Notes: a model not told the origin generated them from the letters alone. DNA of 49,807 nucleotides from Marinobacterium profundum (GCF_001528745.1 NZ_BCNS01000122.1:1-49807); one strand, 5' to 3'. Counted from the stretch's first letter, positions 33,680 to 43,709 are shown. Program-made: numbers and translations.

Positions 33680-35482
33680 TCAGGTACGGTTGTTTTCCAG
33701 ATAAGGCTTCCAGCCGCCCAGATGGGTAATCTCCTGGGCGCCGTTGAGGCCATGGGGTTCACAGATAAAGCCGCTTATCCGGCGGCCATCGGCCAGGCGT
33801 ATCTTGCCGATGCCCAGCGGTGCCGGAATACCGGCAACGAAGCTGCCAAACTGTGCGGCCGGGACTGACCAGATTTCCACTTCGATGCTGGCACCTCCGG
33901 CTTCATCCAGCAGCATCCCCGGACGATAGGGCGGGCCGCCGGCCAGTGCATAGAGGCGGTAAACCGGTGCGGACCGGGTGCGTTCAACCAGGGTCGCGCC
34001 GCGTTCAACCAATTGCCAGTTCAGTGGCAGGCCCTCCAGGTGGGCGCCGCAGACGACCACCTCGATCTGCTCTTCGGCCCTAACGGGTGTGGTATTCAAT
34101 GCGGGCATGGGGGTTTTGGTAGCCCCCAGTGGCTGCCTGAACAGGCTCTGGATACGATTGGCGATCGATAGCAGCTTGCGATCCTGGAAGTGATCGGCCA
34201 CCAGGGTAATACCGAACGGCAGACCCTTGTCAGTGAACGTGGTGGGCACGGCAATGGCGCACAGATCGAGCAGATTTACAAAATTGGTGTACTGGCCCAG
34301 TTCGCTGTTGTGGCGGATGGGGTCGGCCAGCATCTGTTCGATACTGAAGTGCGTGCTGGTGGTGGGGGTCAGCAGGCAGTCGAGCTTTTCCAACTGAGCC
34401 AGGCACTGTTGCTGCAAGGCTTTCAGGCGGTACTGGGCACTGAACAGCGCGGTGGCGCGGGGCTCGCAGCCTGGCTCGATAATGGCGCGAATTACATCCA
34501 GCATGGTTTCTGGCTTCTCTTTCACCAGCGGCAGAGTGGCCAGATAGCGCTCCGCCACCCAGGGGCCTTCGTAGAGTAGCCGGGCGGCCTCCAGAAAGGG
34601 CGCGTAGTCGACTTCAACGCACTCAAAGCCGTCTGCACGCAGTTGCGAGACAGTTGCTGCGTAGGCGCTGGCATAGTCGGCGTCACCGAAGAACTCCAGC
34701 TGAGCCGCTGGAATCACGCCGGTGCGAACCGGTCCTTGCCAGCGGCCATAGTGGCGCGGGCTGTTCTGAAACGGGTTGGCGCGGCTGTACTCATCCGTGC
34801 AATCGACCCCTTCAGCCACCGCAAGCACTGTGTTTGCGTCATCGGTGGTGAAGGCGAAGATGCTGATGCAGTCCAGGCTGCGGCACGCCCGCGCCATGCC
34901 GGTATTGGACAGTAGCCCCCGGCTGGGCTTGAGACCCACCAGGTTGTTAAAGCCGGCAGGTACCCGGCCGGATCCTGCGGTATCGGTGCCCAGGCTAAAG
35001 CTGGCCAGCCCCAGCGCAACCGCCACCGCAGAGCCTGCGCTGGAGCCCCCGCTGACCATAGCCGGATCAAAGGCATTGCCACAAGGGCCCCAGGGGGAAC
35101 GGGTGCCGTTCAGGCCTGTGGCAAACTGATCCAGATTGGTTTTGCCAACCGGAATGGCGCCGGCGTCAATCAGACGCTGCACAGCGAAGGCGGACGTATC
35201 CGGGGTGAATGCATAGGCCTCGCAAGCGGCGGTCGTCGGAATGCCGGCCAGGTCAATGTTGTCCTTGATAGCAAAAGGAATGCCCCAGAGTGGATGTGTG
35301 GCCTTGTCTTTGTCGGCCAGGGCATCCAGGTAAGGCCGCTGTTCGTCGGCGCTGAGCAGGTGGATCCAGATATTGTGGTCGCTGTACTGCGCGGCCTTGG
35401 TTCGAATGTCGGCGAGGATATCACCAGGGGACACGCCGTCGGCGTAGGCTTGGCGCAGGGCCGAAAGAGTCATGTCAGTCAT
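33680..35482 (-). CDS. atzF: Allophanate hydrolase (AtzF/DUR1,2-type amidase)
   Basis: 600 residues. An amidase signature domain fills the first ~430: Lys73 in AIKDNIDLAG, cis-Ser147 in VSGGSSAGSAV and nucleophile Ser171 in GTDTAGSGR make up the Ser-cisSer-Lys catalytic set. The C-terminal ~150 residues (EEQIEVVVCGAHLEGLPLNW, RTRSAPVYRLYALAGGPPYR) are the AtzF C-terminal domain. It hydrolyses allophanate to CO2 and two ammonia, the last step of guanidine (and urea) assimilation here. Its start overlaps the carboxylase stop (ATGA). No terminator was seen after it. Confidence 0.9.
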   Translation of the reverse strand: MTDMTLSALRQAYADGVSPGDILADIRTKAAQYSDHNIWIHLLSADEQRPYLDALADKDKATHPLWGIPFAIKDNIDLAGIPTTAACEAYAFTPDTSAFAVQRLIDAGAIPVGKTNLDQFATGLNGTRSPWGPCGNAFDPAMVSGGSSAGSAVAVALGLASFSLGTDTAGSGRVPAGFNNLVGLKPSRGLLSNTGMARACRSLDCISIFAFTTDDANTVLAVAEGVDCTDEYSRANPFQNSPRHYGRWQGPVRTGVIPAAQLEFFGDADYASAYAATVSQLRADGFECVEVDYAPFLEAARLLYEGPWVAERYLATLPLVKEKPETMLDVIRAIIEPGCEPRATALFSAQYRLKALQQQCLAQLEKLDCLLTPTTSTHFSIEQMLADPIRHNSELGQYTNFVNLLDLCAIAVPTTFTDKGLPFGITLVADHFQDRKLLSIANRIQSLFRQPLGATKTPMPALNTTPVRAEEQIEVVVCGAHLEGLPLNWQLVERGATLVERTRSAPVYRLYALAGGPPYRPGMLLDEAGGASIEVEIWSVPAAQFGSFVAGIPAPLGIGKIRLADGRRISGFICEPHGLNGAQEITHLGGWKPYLENNRT

Positions 35483-38400
35483 GCGGTCTTCTCCAGATCA
35501 ATCGTTGTGGCGGTGTCGCCTTCCAGTACCAGCAGTGCCTGACCTGCCTGTACACGGTCGCCTGCCGTGCACAGCAGTTGCGTTATGGTGCCGTTACAGG
35601 GGGAAAAAATGGGGATTTCCATTTTCATGGATTCGAGAATCAGCAGTGTCTGCCCGGCCAGCACCCGATCGCCCACGGCGACCTCGGCCTGCCAGAGACT
35701 GCCGGACACCGGACTGTCGACCGGTATATGATCCTCTGGCCAGTTGTGTTCAGCTTTATCTGTAACTGTTTCCTGCGGCTGGTAATTGAATTGCCCGGTG
35801 CTGTGCCAATGCGCCAGTTCGGTCTCAAAGGCCTGTTGGCGGGCTGCTGTAAATGCCGCTATATCGGTGCTCTGCTCGGCCAGCATGGCCTGGTAATCGC
35901 TGAGACTGAACTGGCTTTGTTCTATTTTCAGCGGATAGCGCCCCTGGGGGAAGTCGCGGCGGATCTGTTTGAGTTCGTCGCTGCTGACTTCGTAGAAACG
36001 AATCTGGTCAAAAAAGCGCAGCAGCCAGGGTTGCTCAAACTCTGTCGTCCTGCGGTAGCGATTCCACATCTGCAGGGTGCGGCCCACGAACTGGTAGCCG
36101 CCAGGACCTTCCATGCCATAGACGCAGAGGTAGGAGCCCCCGATGCCAACCGAGTTTTCAGCGGTCCAGGTGCGGGCGGGGTTGTACTTGGTGGTAACCA
36201 GACGGTGACGCGGGTCAATCGGTGTAGCCACCGGGGCGCCGAGGTAAACGTCGCCCAGCCCCATCACCAGGTAGGAAGCCTCGAAGATGATGCGCTTGAC
36301 CGCGTCTATGCTGTCCAGCCCGTTGATACGGCGGATGAATTCCAGGTTACTCGGACACCAGGGAGCATCGCGACGCACCGACTGCTGGTACTTTTCGATG
36401 GCCAGTTGGCACGCTTCGTCGTCCCATGACAGCGGGATATGCACGATACGTGAGGGTACGCTGAGTGCATCCAGCTGTTGGGCAAGGGCTTCTTCGGCCT
36501 GGCGCAGATGCGTCAGCAGCCTGGCATGGCTGAGCTGCTGACTGTCGAAGTGCAGTTGCAGCGAACGGATGCCGGGGGTCAGTTCGCGTAGCCCAGGCAG
36601 GGGGTTCTGCTGCAGCCACTGCATCAGGGCATGGGCGCGAAAGCGCAGCCGAATATCCAGTTCCTGGGCGCCGTACTCGACCAGCAAAAAGTGGTCACCG
36701 GCGGCTCTGTAGGTAATTTCGTCACCGAAGTCGGCGGCATCAAGACGGGCCAGAACAGGTGTATCAGGCTTGATAGGCATCCAGTCCGGGGGACTGGCCT
36801 CAAGGCTTTTCAGGGTCTGGTTTTGCGAGGCTTCGAGCGCCACGGCCGCCTCAATGGATACCGGTACGAAACGTACCCGGTCGCCGGCGCGAAGCTGGCC
36901 GAGCTTCCACAGGTCGGCCTGAATTACCGTGGCGGGGCAGACAAAGCCGCCGAGGGAGGGGCCGTCGGGGCCTAGGATCACAGGCATGTCACCGGTAAAG
37001 TCGACGGTTCCAAAGGCGTAGGCGTTGTCATGGATATTGGAGGGATGCATGCCCGCTTCGCCGCCGTCCGGCCGTGCCCAGTCCGGTTTCGGGCCTATCA
37101 GGCGCACGCCGGTGCGGCTGGAGTTGTAGTGGATCTCCCAGTCGGTCGCGAAAAAAGTGGCAATATCGTCTGCGGTGAAGAAGTCCGGTGCGCCATGGGG
37201 GCCATAGATGACTCGCAACTCCCACTGGTCGGTGATCGTGGGCTGCAGGTCCTTGACCTGGGGTGGAATTGGGTTTGAAAGTGCGTCAGCGTTTGTCGAG
37301 TCTGTTAGTGCCAGTACATCGCCGGTGCGCAGTGCCCGGCCGTTATGGCCGCCAAACTGCCCCAGGGTGAAGGTGCTGCGTGATCCCAGGTATTCGGGGC
37401 AATCCAGCCCGCCTTTGATCAGCAGGTAGGAGCGTGCGCCGAGGCTGATGCGCCCGAGCTGCAGCTGCTGGCCGGCACGAATCAGGGTCGTCTGCCAAAG
37501 CTCGATAGGTAAACCGTCCAGCTGGGCTTCGATTGGGGCGCCGGCGATCAGAACCTGGGTATCGACGCTGAATTTCAGCAGCGGCCCCTGCAGCGTGATC
37601 TCAAGTCCGGCGGCGGATTCAGGGTTGCCCAGCAGGCGGTTTCCCAGGCGGAACGAGTAGCTGTCGAAGGGCCCTGATGGTGGCACGCCGACATCCCAGT
37701 GCCCCTGGCGGGCTGGCCAGTCCTGAATCGTGGTCTGGGTGCCCCCCTGAATGACATCAATGCGGGCGGGTGTGTGGCGAAAATCGTTGAGATAGCGGGT
37801 CGTCACCTCGCCGCTCGCCAGCACAGGGTCGCGGCATAGCGCACGCAGGTAGCCCAGGTTGGTTTCGATGCCGTACAGACGGGTGTTATCCAGCGCAGTG
37901 CTCAGACGCTGCAGTGCATCGTTGCGGTTATCACCCCGGACTATGATCTTGGCGAGCATCGGATCAAAGAAAGGCGGGACTTCTGTGCCGCTTTCAATCC
38001 AGTGATCGATACGCAGGCCGTCCTGCTGCGGGAAATACACTTCACTCAGCAGGCCGGCACAGGGCTGAAAGCGCTGATAAGGGTCTTCGGCATAGACGCG
38101 TACCTGAATGGCGTGACCTCGGGGCGCCAGCGTTGGGCGACGCTGCTCCAGCGTCATATCCTCGCCGGCAGCCTGGCGCAGCATCCATTCCACCAGATCA
38201 ACGCCATAGACCTCTTCGGTAACGCCGTGCTCGACCTGCAGCCGGGTGTTGACCTCAAGGAAGTAGAACTCGCCGTTGTCACTGTTGAAGATGAACTCAA
38301 CGGTGCCGGCGTTGCGGTACTGCACCTGCGCCAAGAGGCGCTCCGCTGTGGTGTGCAGCGCCTGGCGGGCGGCATTGTCCAGGTTCGGGGCCGGGCATTC

Positions 38401-39117
38401 CTCCACGACCTTCTGGTTACGACGCTGGCTGGAACAGTCCCGTTCGCCAAGCGCAAGGGCCTTGCCTGCACCGTCACCGAACACTTGCACTTCGATATGC
38501 CGCGCCCGCTGGATGAACTTTTCCAGAAAGACGCCATCATCGGCGAAGTTATGCGCACCCAGGCGCCGGACACTGTCGAAGGCACCGAGCAGTTCGTCCT
38601 CGTTGTGGCACAGGTGCATGCCGATACCGCCGCCGCCGGCGGTGCTTTTGAGCATGACCGGGTAGCCGATACGGATGGCTTCCTCTCGGGCCTGCGCCAG
38701 GTTGCTCAGCAGGGCACTGCCGGGCAGTAGCGGCACACCGGCCTCGTCAGCCAGGGCGCGGGCGCGATGCTTGAGGCCAAAGGTTTCGATCTGGGTGGGT
38801 GTCGGGCCTATAAAGGCGATGCCGGCGGCTTCGCAGCGGCGTACAAAGGCGGCATTTTCACTCAGAAAGCCGTAGCCTGGGTGAATGGCCTGGACACCGG
38901 TTTTTGCGGCGATGGCCAGCAGTTTGTCGATATTGAGATAGGTGTCGCTGGCGCCGCCTTCACCCAGACAGTAAGCCTCGTCTGCCCGGCGCACGTGCAG
39001 GCTGTCGGCGTCACAGTCGGCGTAGACTGCCACCGCGGTGATATTAAGGCGTTGCAGGGTACGGATGATGCGTGTGGCGATGGCACCACGGTTGGCGATC
39101 AGTACTTTGGTAAACAT
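35479..39117 (-). CDS. Guanidine/urea carboxylase (biotin-dependent)
   Basis: 1212 residues from the ATG at 39117 (AGGA 6 nt upstream); a reading from 39171 adds an unrelated leader. The order is biotin carboxylase (about 1-450, with KSTAGGGGIGMHLC), AHS1/AHS2-type carboxyltransferase regions (middle), and a C-terminal biotin carrier with LESMKMEIPIF, whose Lys is biotinylated. Annotated in most genomes as urea carboxylase, but a guanidine-I riboswitch and two DUF1989 genes in the same operon indicate that guanidine is the natural substrate. The product, carboxyguanidine, is passed to the deiminase. Confidence 0.9.
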   Translation of the reverse strand: MFTKVLIANRGAIATRIIRTLQRLNITAVAVYADCDADSLHVRRADEAYCLGEGGASDTYLNIDKLLAIAAKTGVQAIHPGYGFLSENAAFVRRCEAAGIAFIGPTPTQIETFGLKHRARALADEAGVPLLPGSALLSNLAQAREEAIRIGYPVMLKSTAGGGGIGMHLCHNEDELLGAFDSVRRLGAHNFADDGVFLEKFIQRARHIEVQVFGDGAGKALALGERDCSSQRRNQKVVEECPAPNLDNAARQALHTTAERLLAQVQYRNAGTVEFIFNSDNGEFYFLEVNTRLQVEHGVTEEVYGVDLVEWMLRQAAGEDMTLEQRRPTLAPRGHAIQVRVYAEDPYQRFQPCAGLLSEVYFPQQDGLRIDHWIESGTEVPPFFDPMLAKIIVRGDNRNDALQRLSTALDNTRLYGIETNLGYLRALCRDPVLASGEVTTRYLNDFRHTPARIDVIQGGTQTTIQDWPARQGHWDVGVPPSGPFDSYSFRLGNRLLGNPESAAGLEITLQGPLLKFSVDTQVLIAGAPIEAQLDGLPIELWQTTLIRAGQQLQLGRISLGARSYLLIKGGLDCPEYLGSRSTFTLGQFGGHNGRALRTGDVLALTDSTNADALSNPIPPQVKDLQPTITDQWELRVIYGPHGAPDFFTADDIATFFATDWEIHYNSSRTGVRLIGPKPDWARPDGGEAGMHPSNIHDNAYAFGTVDFTGDMPVILGPDGPSLGGFVCPATVIQADLWKLGQLRAGDRVRFVPVSIEAAVALEASQNQTLKSLEASPPDWMPIKPDTPVLARLDAADFGDEITYRAAGDHFLLVEYGAQELDIRLRFRAHALMQWLQQNPLPGLRELTPGIRSLQLHFDSQQLSHARLLTHLRQAEEALAQQLDALSVPSRIVHIPLSWDDEACQLAIEKYQQSVRRDAPWCPSNLEFIRRINGLDSIDAVKRIIFEASYLVMGLGDVYLGAPVATPIDPRHRLVTTKYNPARTWTAENSVGIGGSYLCVYGMEGPGGYQFVGRTLQMWNRYRRTTEFEQPWLLRFFDQIRFYEVSSDELKQIRRDFPQGRYPLKIEQSQFSLSDYQAMLAEQSTDIAAFTAARQQAFETELAHWHSTGQFNYQPQETVTDKAEHNWPEDHIPVDSPVSGSLWQAEVAVGDRVLAGQTLLILESMKMEIPIFSPCNGTITQLLCTAGDRVQAGQALLVLEGDTATTIDLEKTA

Positions 39118-39256
39118 CGCATGTCCTGTGACGGGCCGTCCCGTGTGGATACTGCAGCAGTGGCCGTCCACTGCCGGTAGTGTTTATTCACCCAGCGGAT
39201 TAATGCATGAAGCCGCGAAGCTTCATTTCTGGCCCCAGGCCAGTGGGAGTGCCAGG

Positions 39257-39901
39257 TTATAGGTTGTCCCAGATAAGCAGCTCTACCGGTGTCGGGTTGT
39301 AGCCATTGCAGGGGTTATTGAGTTGCGGGCAGTTTGACAGCAGCACTATCACGTCCATTCGCGCCTGCATTTCGACATACTTGCCGGGTGCCGAAATGCC
39401 GTCTTCAAAGGTCAGGCCGCCGTCCTCGGTGACCGGCACGTTCATGAAAAAGTTGATGTTGTGGCTGATATCACGCTTGTGAATGCCGTAGTGCGGATGT
39501 TCAGCGATGGCGAGCATCCAGCTGTCGCGACAGGCGTGCATGCAGCGTTTTTCCAGGTCGTAGCGCACGCTGTTGCTCTCAGTGGCGCAGGCCCCGCCGA
39601 GGGTGTCGTGACGTCCGCAGGTATCGGCAACAATTTCCAGCATGACGTTGTTTTCATTGGAGCGCAGCAGGCTACCGGTGCTGAGGTAGACGTTGCCCTG
39701 TTCGCGCATGGTATCCATGGCGCTGTAATGCTCGCTCGGATCAGCGGCGTTGAAGAACAGGGTATCAGCGGCCTGGTTACCTTGCAGATCCAGAATGCGC
39801 AGAGTCTGGCCGGCCTTCAGCAGGCCGATATGGTAGTCCCCGGCGTCGACGATATAACGTGCCTGAGCCGCTTCAGGCTGCTGTGTGCTGGTGGTCAGCA
39901 T
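39257..39901 (-). CDS. DUF1989 protein, carboxyguanidine deiminase subunit (UAAP2-type)
   Basis: 214 residues with [40 protein letters not shown] and [20 protein letters not shown], the signature of the urea-amidolyase-associated UAAP2 half of the DUF1989 pair. Cys, His and Asp residues in the [11 protein letters not shown] block are the likely metal/catalytic site. In characterised systems UAAP1 and UAAP2 together are carboxyguanidine deiminase (CgdAB), converting carboxyguanidine to allophanate and ammonia. The start overlaps the UAAP1 stop by 7 nt and has AGGAG upstream. I do not assert which subunit letter it should carry. Confidence 0.85.
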   Translation of the reverse strand: MLTTSTQQPEAAQARYIVDAGDYHIGLLKAGQTLRILDLQGNQAADTLFFNAADPSEHYSAMDTMREQGNVYLSTGSLLRSNENNVMLEIVADTCGRHDTLGGACATESNSVRYDLEKRCMHACRDSWMLAIAEHPHYGIHKRDISHNINFFMNVPVTEDGGLTFEDGISAPGKYVEMQARMDVIVLLSNCPQLNNPCNGYNPTPVELLIWDNL

Positions 39902-40635
39902 GCTGAGTCTCCTGTGCTGTGACTGCCAAGGTGATAGAGGGCATTGTTTTGAAAGCCGCGCTGGTTTTCGGGGCGGAAATTGCGGCAGTAATCATCAGCA
40001 GTTACAGCTTCAGCCTGGGATAATTCGATCTGCACGGCGTTGGCCGGGTACTCGGTGGCGGGGCTCAGCGGATGGGGGCAGCTGTGCAGTATGACCAGCG
40101 TATCCATCTCGAAGCGCAGGGTAACGTAGCTGCCCGCCTGGCTGTGGCCGTCGATCAGTGTCAGACGTCCCTGGTCATCGGCGACGACTTTGCTGAACCA
40201 GTTAACGTTGGCGGCAAGGTCGGCTCGGCCCAGACCATATTTCGCCAGCTCCACCAGGAAAGCGTCATGCCCATTCTGATGCCAGGCATTGCGATCCTGC
40301 TGGTAGTCGCGCCTGCCCCACCGCTGTGCTACCTGGTCGGCGCGGCTGTTGCCGCAGACAGTTTCGTGCCAGCCCAGGCTATCGTCGGTGATGGAACAGA
40401 AAATGCGCCCCATATCCGAATACAGGCAATGACCGCGGTGCAGCTTGAAGCTGTGCTGGCATTTGAGGGTGTCGGGAGCGTTATAGCGTTCCAGCAGGTT
40501 GTCGGGGTTATACAGCAGCATGCCGACATTAGCGTTGCCTGCGATATCAGACAGACGCAGCTCAGTGCCGCGCTTAAGTCTTAGCGACCAGTGGCTGGCG
40601 CCGGGCAGGCAGGTTTGGTAAGTCGGATTGGTCAT
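39895..40635 (-). CDS. DUF1989 protein, carboxyguanidine deiminase subunit (UAAP1-type)
   Basis: 246 residues. [40 protein letters not shown] and [20 protein letters not shown] fit the UAAP1 half of the DUF1989 pair. Together with the next gene it forms carboxyguanidine deiminase, the step that makes this operon a guanidine rather than a urea route. AGGAG precedes the ATG, 22 nt after the ABC ATPase stop. Confidence 0.85.
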   Translation of the reverse strand: MTNPTYQTCLPGASHWSLRLKRGTELRLSDIAGNANVGMLLYNPDNLLERYNAPDTLKCQHSFKLHRGHCLYSDMGRIFCSITDDSLGWHETVCGNSRADQVAQRWGRRDYQQDRNAWHQNGHDAFLVELAKYGLGRADLAANVNWFSKVVADDQGRLTLIDGHSQAGSYVTLRFEMDTLVILHSCPHPLSPATEYPANAVQIELSQAEAVTADDYCRNFRPENQRGFQNNALYHLGSHSTGDSAC

Positions 40636-40656
40636 GGACAGTCTCCTGATGTGATA

Positions 40657-41451
40657 TCAGCTAAATGCCACGGCGGGCAGTGTCTGGGGCAGCGATTTGA
40701 GTTGCAGGGCAGGCGGCAGGGTGCTTTCAATTGAACCCGGTTGCCCCACTGGCAAGTCGTAGGTGATGCCGGCGCCGTAGGCCTGGGGCGCATGGGGGTC
40801 CTGGCGCAGCTTGTCGAACACCAGCAGTCGTGTGCCCAGGTAGAAGCCTTCGCGCAGATCATGGGTAACCATGAACACAGTGGGCTTGTACTGATTCCAC
40901 AGATCCCGCATCAGCGCGTGCATGTCTGTACGTATACCAGGGTCCAGCGCACCGAAGGGTTCGTCCAGCAGCAGGATGCGGGGCTTGTTGATCAGCGCCT
41001 GGGCGATGGCCAGACGCTGGCGCATGCCGCCGGACAGTTCGTGTGGATACTGGTGCAGTGCCTGACTCAGACCGACCCGCTCGAGCATGTTTTTTGCTTC
41101 TGTAGTGGCCAGGCGGTGGCGCTGACCAAACAGGTACCCGGTGACGCCAGGGTTATGGAAAGCACGGGCCGCGATCACGTTGTCCAGTACGCTCATATGG
41201 GGGAACACGGCGTATTGCTGGAAAACGATGCCTCTATCGGCGTCCGGTTCATCGCGCATGGGCTGGTCATCAAGCAGCAGTGCACCACGCGAGGGCGTTT
41301 CTGTACCCAGCAGCATCTTCAGAAAAGTGCTCTTGCCGCAGCCGGAGGTTCCGACCAGGGTCACGAACTCGCCTTCCTGCACCTTGAGGCTGACCCTTTC
41401 CAGCACGACGTTGTCGCCGTAGTGTTTCCACAGGTTGCGGGCTTCTATCAT
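40657..41451 (-). CDS. ABC importer ATPase (nitrate/taurine-type)
   Basis: 264 residues with Walker A GTSGCGKST at 34-42, signature LSGGMRQRLAIAQAL and Walker B RILLLDEPFGALD. The closest pattern is the NrtD/SsuB/TauB group that pairs with single-TM-permease importers. It energises uptake through the permease of the preceding gene. The start overlaps the permease stop as TGATG. Confidence 0.9.
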   Translation of the reverse strand: MIEARNLWKHYGDNVVLERVSLKVQEGEFVTLVGTSGCGKSTFLKMLLGTETPSRGALLLDDQPMRDEPDADRGIVFQQYAVFPHMSVLDNVIAARAFHNPGVTGYLFGQRHRLATTEAKNMLERVGLSQALHQYPHELSGGMRQRLAIAQALINKPRILLLDEPFGALDPGIRTDMHALMRDLWNQYKPTVFMVTHDLREGFYLGTRLLVFDKLRQDPHAPQAYGAGITYDLPVGQPGSIESTLPPALQLKSLPQTLPAVAFS

Positions 41452-42269
41452 CAGCGGCCTCCTTGGGCGTGCCAGGGGAACAGGCGCCGATTCAGCCGGG
41501 CCAGCGTGCTGTCAAAAACGAAGGCCAGCAAGGTAATCCAGGCGACATAGGGCAGGATTACATCCATGGCCATATAACGGCGTACCAGGAAAATGCGATA
41601 GCCCAGACCATCAGTCGCGGCAATGGCTTCGGCTGCAATCAGGAAGAGCCATCCGGCGCCGAGGGACAAGCGCACGGCATCTATCAGTCTTGGCATCAGC
41701 TGAGGCAGCAGTACGCGTAACAGTATCTGAGGCGTACTGGCACCAAGCGTCTGGGCCTTGACCAGTTGTTCTTGGGGGATCTCCATTGTGCTGCGCTGAA
41801 TATCGCGGGCAATAAAGGGCGTTATGCCGATGGCAATCAATACCACCTTGGACAGCTCTCCTAAGCCAAAGACGATAAAGAGTATGGGCAGTAGCGCCAG
41901 CGGTGGTACCAGTGATACCACGGTTAAAAGTGGCGCCAGTGGTGCCTTGACCAGTGGCAGGGCGCCGGTCAGCAAACCCAGCACCAGGCCGATCATGGCG
42001 GCGATAGCGACGCCGCTGCCCAGGCGAGTCAGACTGCTGGCAGTATCTGCCCAGAAAAGAAGTTCGCCGCTGCGCTTGCTCGGTTCCAGCGCCAGGCGTT
42101 CCATGGCATCACCCATTTGCGCGAAGCTCGGCAACAGCTTGTCCGCCGGGTTGGCTTCAAGTCTGGCGTCGGAGCCCAGTAAATAGAGCACTAGAAGCAG
42201 GGCAAAGGGCAGCACTGCGAGCAGCAGGTGCCAGGGGCTGGCAGGTTTCAGATTGATTAGACGTTTCAT
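41451..42269 (-). CDS. ABC importer permease (nitrate/taurine-type)
   Basis: 272 residues from the ATG at 42269, which has AAGGA 6 nt upstream; an in-frame ATG at 42287 would begin inside a hairpin and lacks a binding site. Six or so membrane segments, with the cytoplasmic loop EQLVKAQTLGASTPQILLRV-LLPQLMP carrying the EAA-type motif of NrtB/SsuC-like permeases. It forms the guanidine import channel together with the SBP and ATPase. Confidence 0.85.
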   Translation of the reverse strand: MKRLINLKPASPWHLLLAVLPFALLLVLYLLGSDARLEANPADKLLPSFAQMGDAMERLALEPSKRSGELLFWADTASSLTRLGSGVAIAAMIGLVLGLLTGALPLVKAPLAPLLTVVSLVPPLALLPILFIVFGLGELSKVVLIAIGITPFIARDIQRSTMEIPQEQLVKAQTLGASTPQILLRVLLPQLMPRLIDAVRLSLGAGWLFLIAAEAIAATDGLGYRIFLVRRYMAMDVILPYVAWITLLAFVFDSTLARLNRRLFPWHAQGGR

Positions 42270-42280
42270 GCACAATCCTT

Positions 42281-42300
42281 GGGGCATCCGCAGATGCCCC
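42281..42300 (-). terminator. Perfect intercistronic hairpin between SBP and permease
   Basis: GGGGCATC and GATGCCCC enclose a 4-nt loop, forming an 8-bp GC-rich stem 7 nt after the SBP stop codon (42308). There is no T run. Such hairpins often keep SBP mRNA stable and let fewer polymerases reach the permease, matching the higher need for binding protein. Confidence 0.6.
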
Positions 42301-42307
42301 AGAGCAG

Positions 42308-43348
42308 TTACAGGGTGCCGTCAGCGGCCATGCGCATGTAGCTTGGATCGAAGCGCAGCTTGATATTGTCGCTGTTGCCGTAGATACCGGCGGGGGTCTC
42401 AATGCCGATAAAACCGGCATCGGGGGCGCCGTCGCCCAGTAGTCCGTGGTCAAAGGAGAACTCAGCGACCTGTTGCATAGTGGTGATCAACTGAGTGGCA
42501 TCGGTTAGCGCCAGGGCTTGCGCGGGGGTGTAGAACATGTGTGTACTGGCGAGCTGTGCGCGGTAGCCGGCGAGGTCTGTGCCGGATGCCAGAGCCATGG
42601 ATTCCAGTATTTCCAAAGCCTTTGTATCGTCGCCGTTCATGAGTGCCATGGTTTCGTACCAGGCGCCGGTCAGCGCTTTTCCCAGGGCCGGATTGGCTTT
42701 GAGGGTGTCGGTATTGACGATAAGCAGGTCGATGATTTCGCCGGGAATTTTGGATGAGTCGAACAGCATATTGCTGCCCGCAGTAGCGGTGATTTCACTG
42801 AGCAGCGGGTTCCAGGTGGCAACCGCAGTGACATCTGAAGTATTAAAGGCGGCAACCATATCGGCATCGGCGGTATTGACCACCTGAATATCCGCTTCCT
42901 TCAGACCCACTGTATCCAGTGCCCGTGCCAGCAGGTAGTGCGAGACACTGAGTTCAACCAGGTTGACGGTTTGACCCTTGATGTCGTGCAGGGAATCAGC
43001 ATTCTTAAGAACGACACCGTCATTGCCATTGGAAAAGTCGCCCACAATCAGTGCGGTGCTGTCGATGCCGCCGGCAGCAGGTATGGTCAATGCGTCCATG
43101 TTGGTCATGGTGCAGGCGTCAAACCCGCCGGTGCTGTACTGGTTGATGGATTCGATGTAGTCGTTGATCTGCACGACTTCGATATCGATGTCGTACTTGT
43201 CGGCCCATTTTTTGACGATACCCAGATCCGCGGCCTGGCCCCAGGGCATCCAGCCGGCATAGATAGACCAGCAGACCTTGAAACTGTCGCGAGCGAGGCT
43301 GTGGCTTGAAAGGGCGAGTGTCAGAACGAACAGAGTGAGCTTTAGCAT
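42308..43348 (-). CDS. Periplasmic guanidine-binding protein (ABC SBP)
   Basis: 346 residues with a Sec-type signal peptide (MLKLTLFVLTLALSSHSLA, cleaved near residue 19). The mature part (FKVCWSIYAGWMPWGQAADL, SINQYSTGGFDACTMTNMDA) resembles the NrtA/TauA-type solute-binding fold. It is the first gene after the guanidine-I riboswitch, so guanidine is the expected ligand. Its start has AGAGG 7 nt upstream. Confidence 0.8.
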   Translation of the reverse strand: MLKLTLFVLTLALSSHSLARDSFKVCWSIYAGWMPWGQAADLGIVKKWADKYDIDIEVVQINDYIESINQYSTGGFDACTMTNMDALTIPAAGGIDSTALIVGDFSNGNDGVVLKNADSLHDIKGQTVNLVELSVSHYLLARALDTVGLKEADIQVVNTADADMVAAFNTSDVTAVATWNPLLSEITATAGSNMLFDSSKIPGEIIDLLIVNTDTLKANPALGKALTGAWYETMALMNGDDTKALEILESMALASGTDLAGYRAQLASTHMFYTPAQALALTDATQLITTMQQVAEFSFDHGLLGDGAPDAGFIGIETPAGIYGNSDNIKLRFDPSYMRMAADGTL

Positions 43349-43413
43349 GGCGTACCTCTCAGTTGGTTACGTCGGTTGCACGCAGAGTCTACTTGGCAAT
43401 ACCGCCAGTTGAG

Positions 43414-43508
43414 TCTCCCGGGCTTTTATCCCGCCGTGTAACCTTTCGCTGAAAGGTCGAGTGCTCTCGGACCAGGCATCGCTGAATGCGACCGGAACCC
43501 TAGCGCTC
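43414..43508 (-). ncRNA. Guanidine-I (ykkC-yxkD) riboswitch
   Basis: Read 5' to 3' on the minus strand, the segment contains CTAGGGTTCCGG, then GGTCCGAGAGC, then ACACGGCGGGATAAAAGCC and CGGGAGA. These three conserved blocks are the hallmark of the guanidine-I aptamer, which turns on genes when guanidine binds. It ends 65 nt before the SBP start. I did not resolve its expression platform. Confidence 0.9.
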
Positions 43509-43636
43509 TATTTACCAGATTGTGTTTGTCCAGTATTGCCAAGAGTACGGACGAATATGACTATTCAAAAAATGGGCCGTAATTTTTTTAATTCATTTAA
43601 AACAAATAGTTATGTGGATCTGTAGGTTATTCGTAA

Positions 43637-43663
43637 AGAGGCGTCCGATCATGCGGCGCCTCT
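43637..43663 (-). terminator. Hairpin terminator after the DUF5062 gene
   Basis: AGAGGCG and CGCCTCT form a 7-bp stem around a 13-nt loop that also contains CCG...CGG; read on the minus strand it ends in a short TT run. It is 46 nt downstream of the DUF5062 stop and separates that gene from the guanidine operon. Confidence 0.55.
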
Positions 43664-43709
43664 TGGTGGTGCGGAATTTTGTGCGGGTGTGCTGTTGTGG
43701 TGCGTGAAA

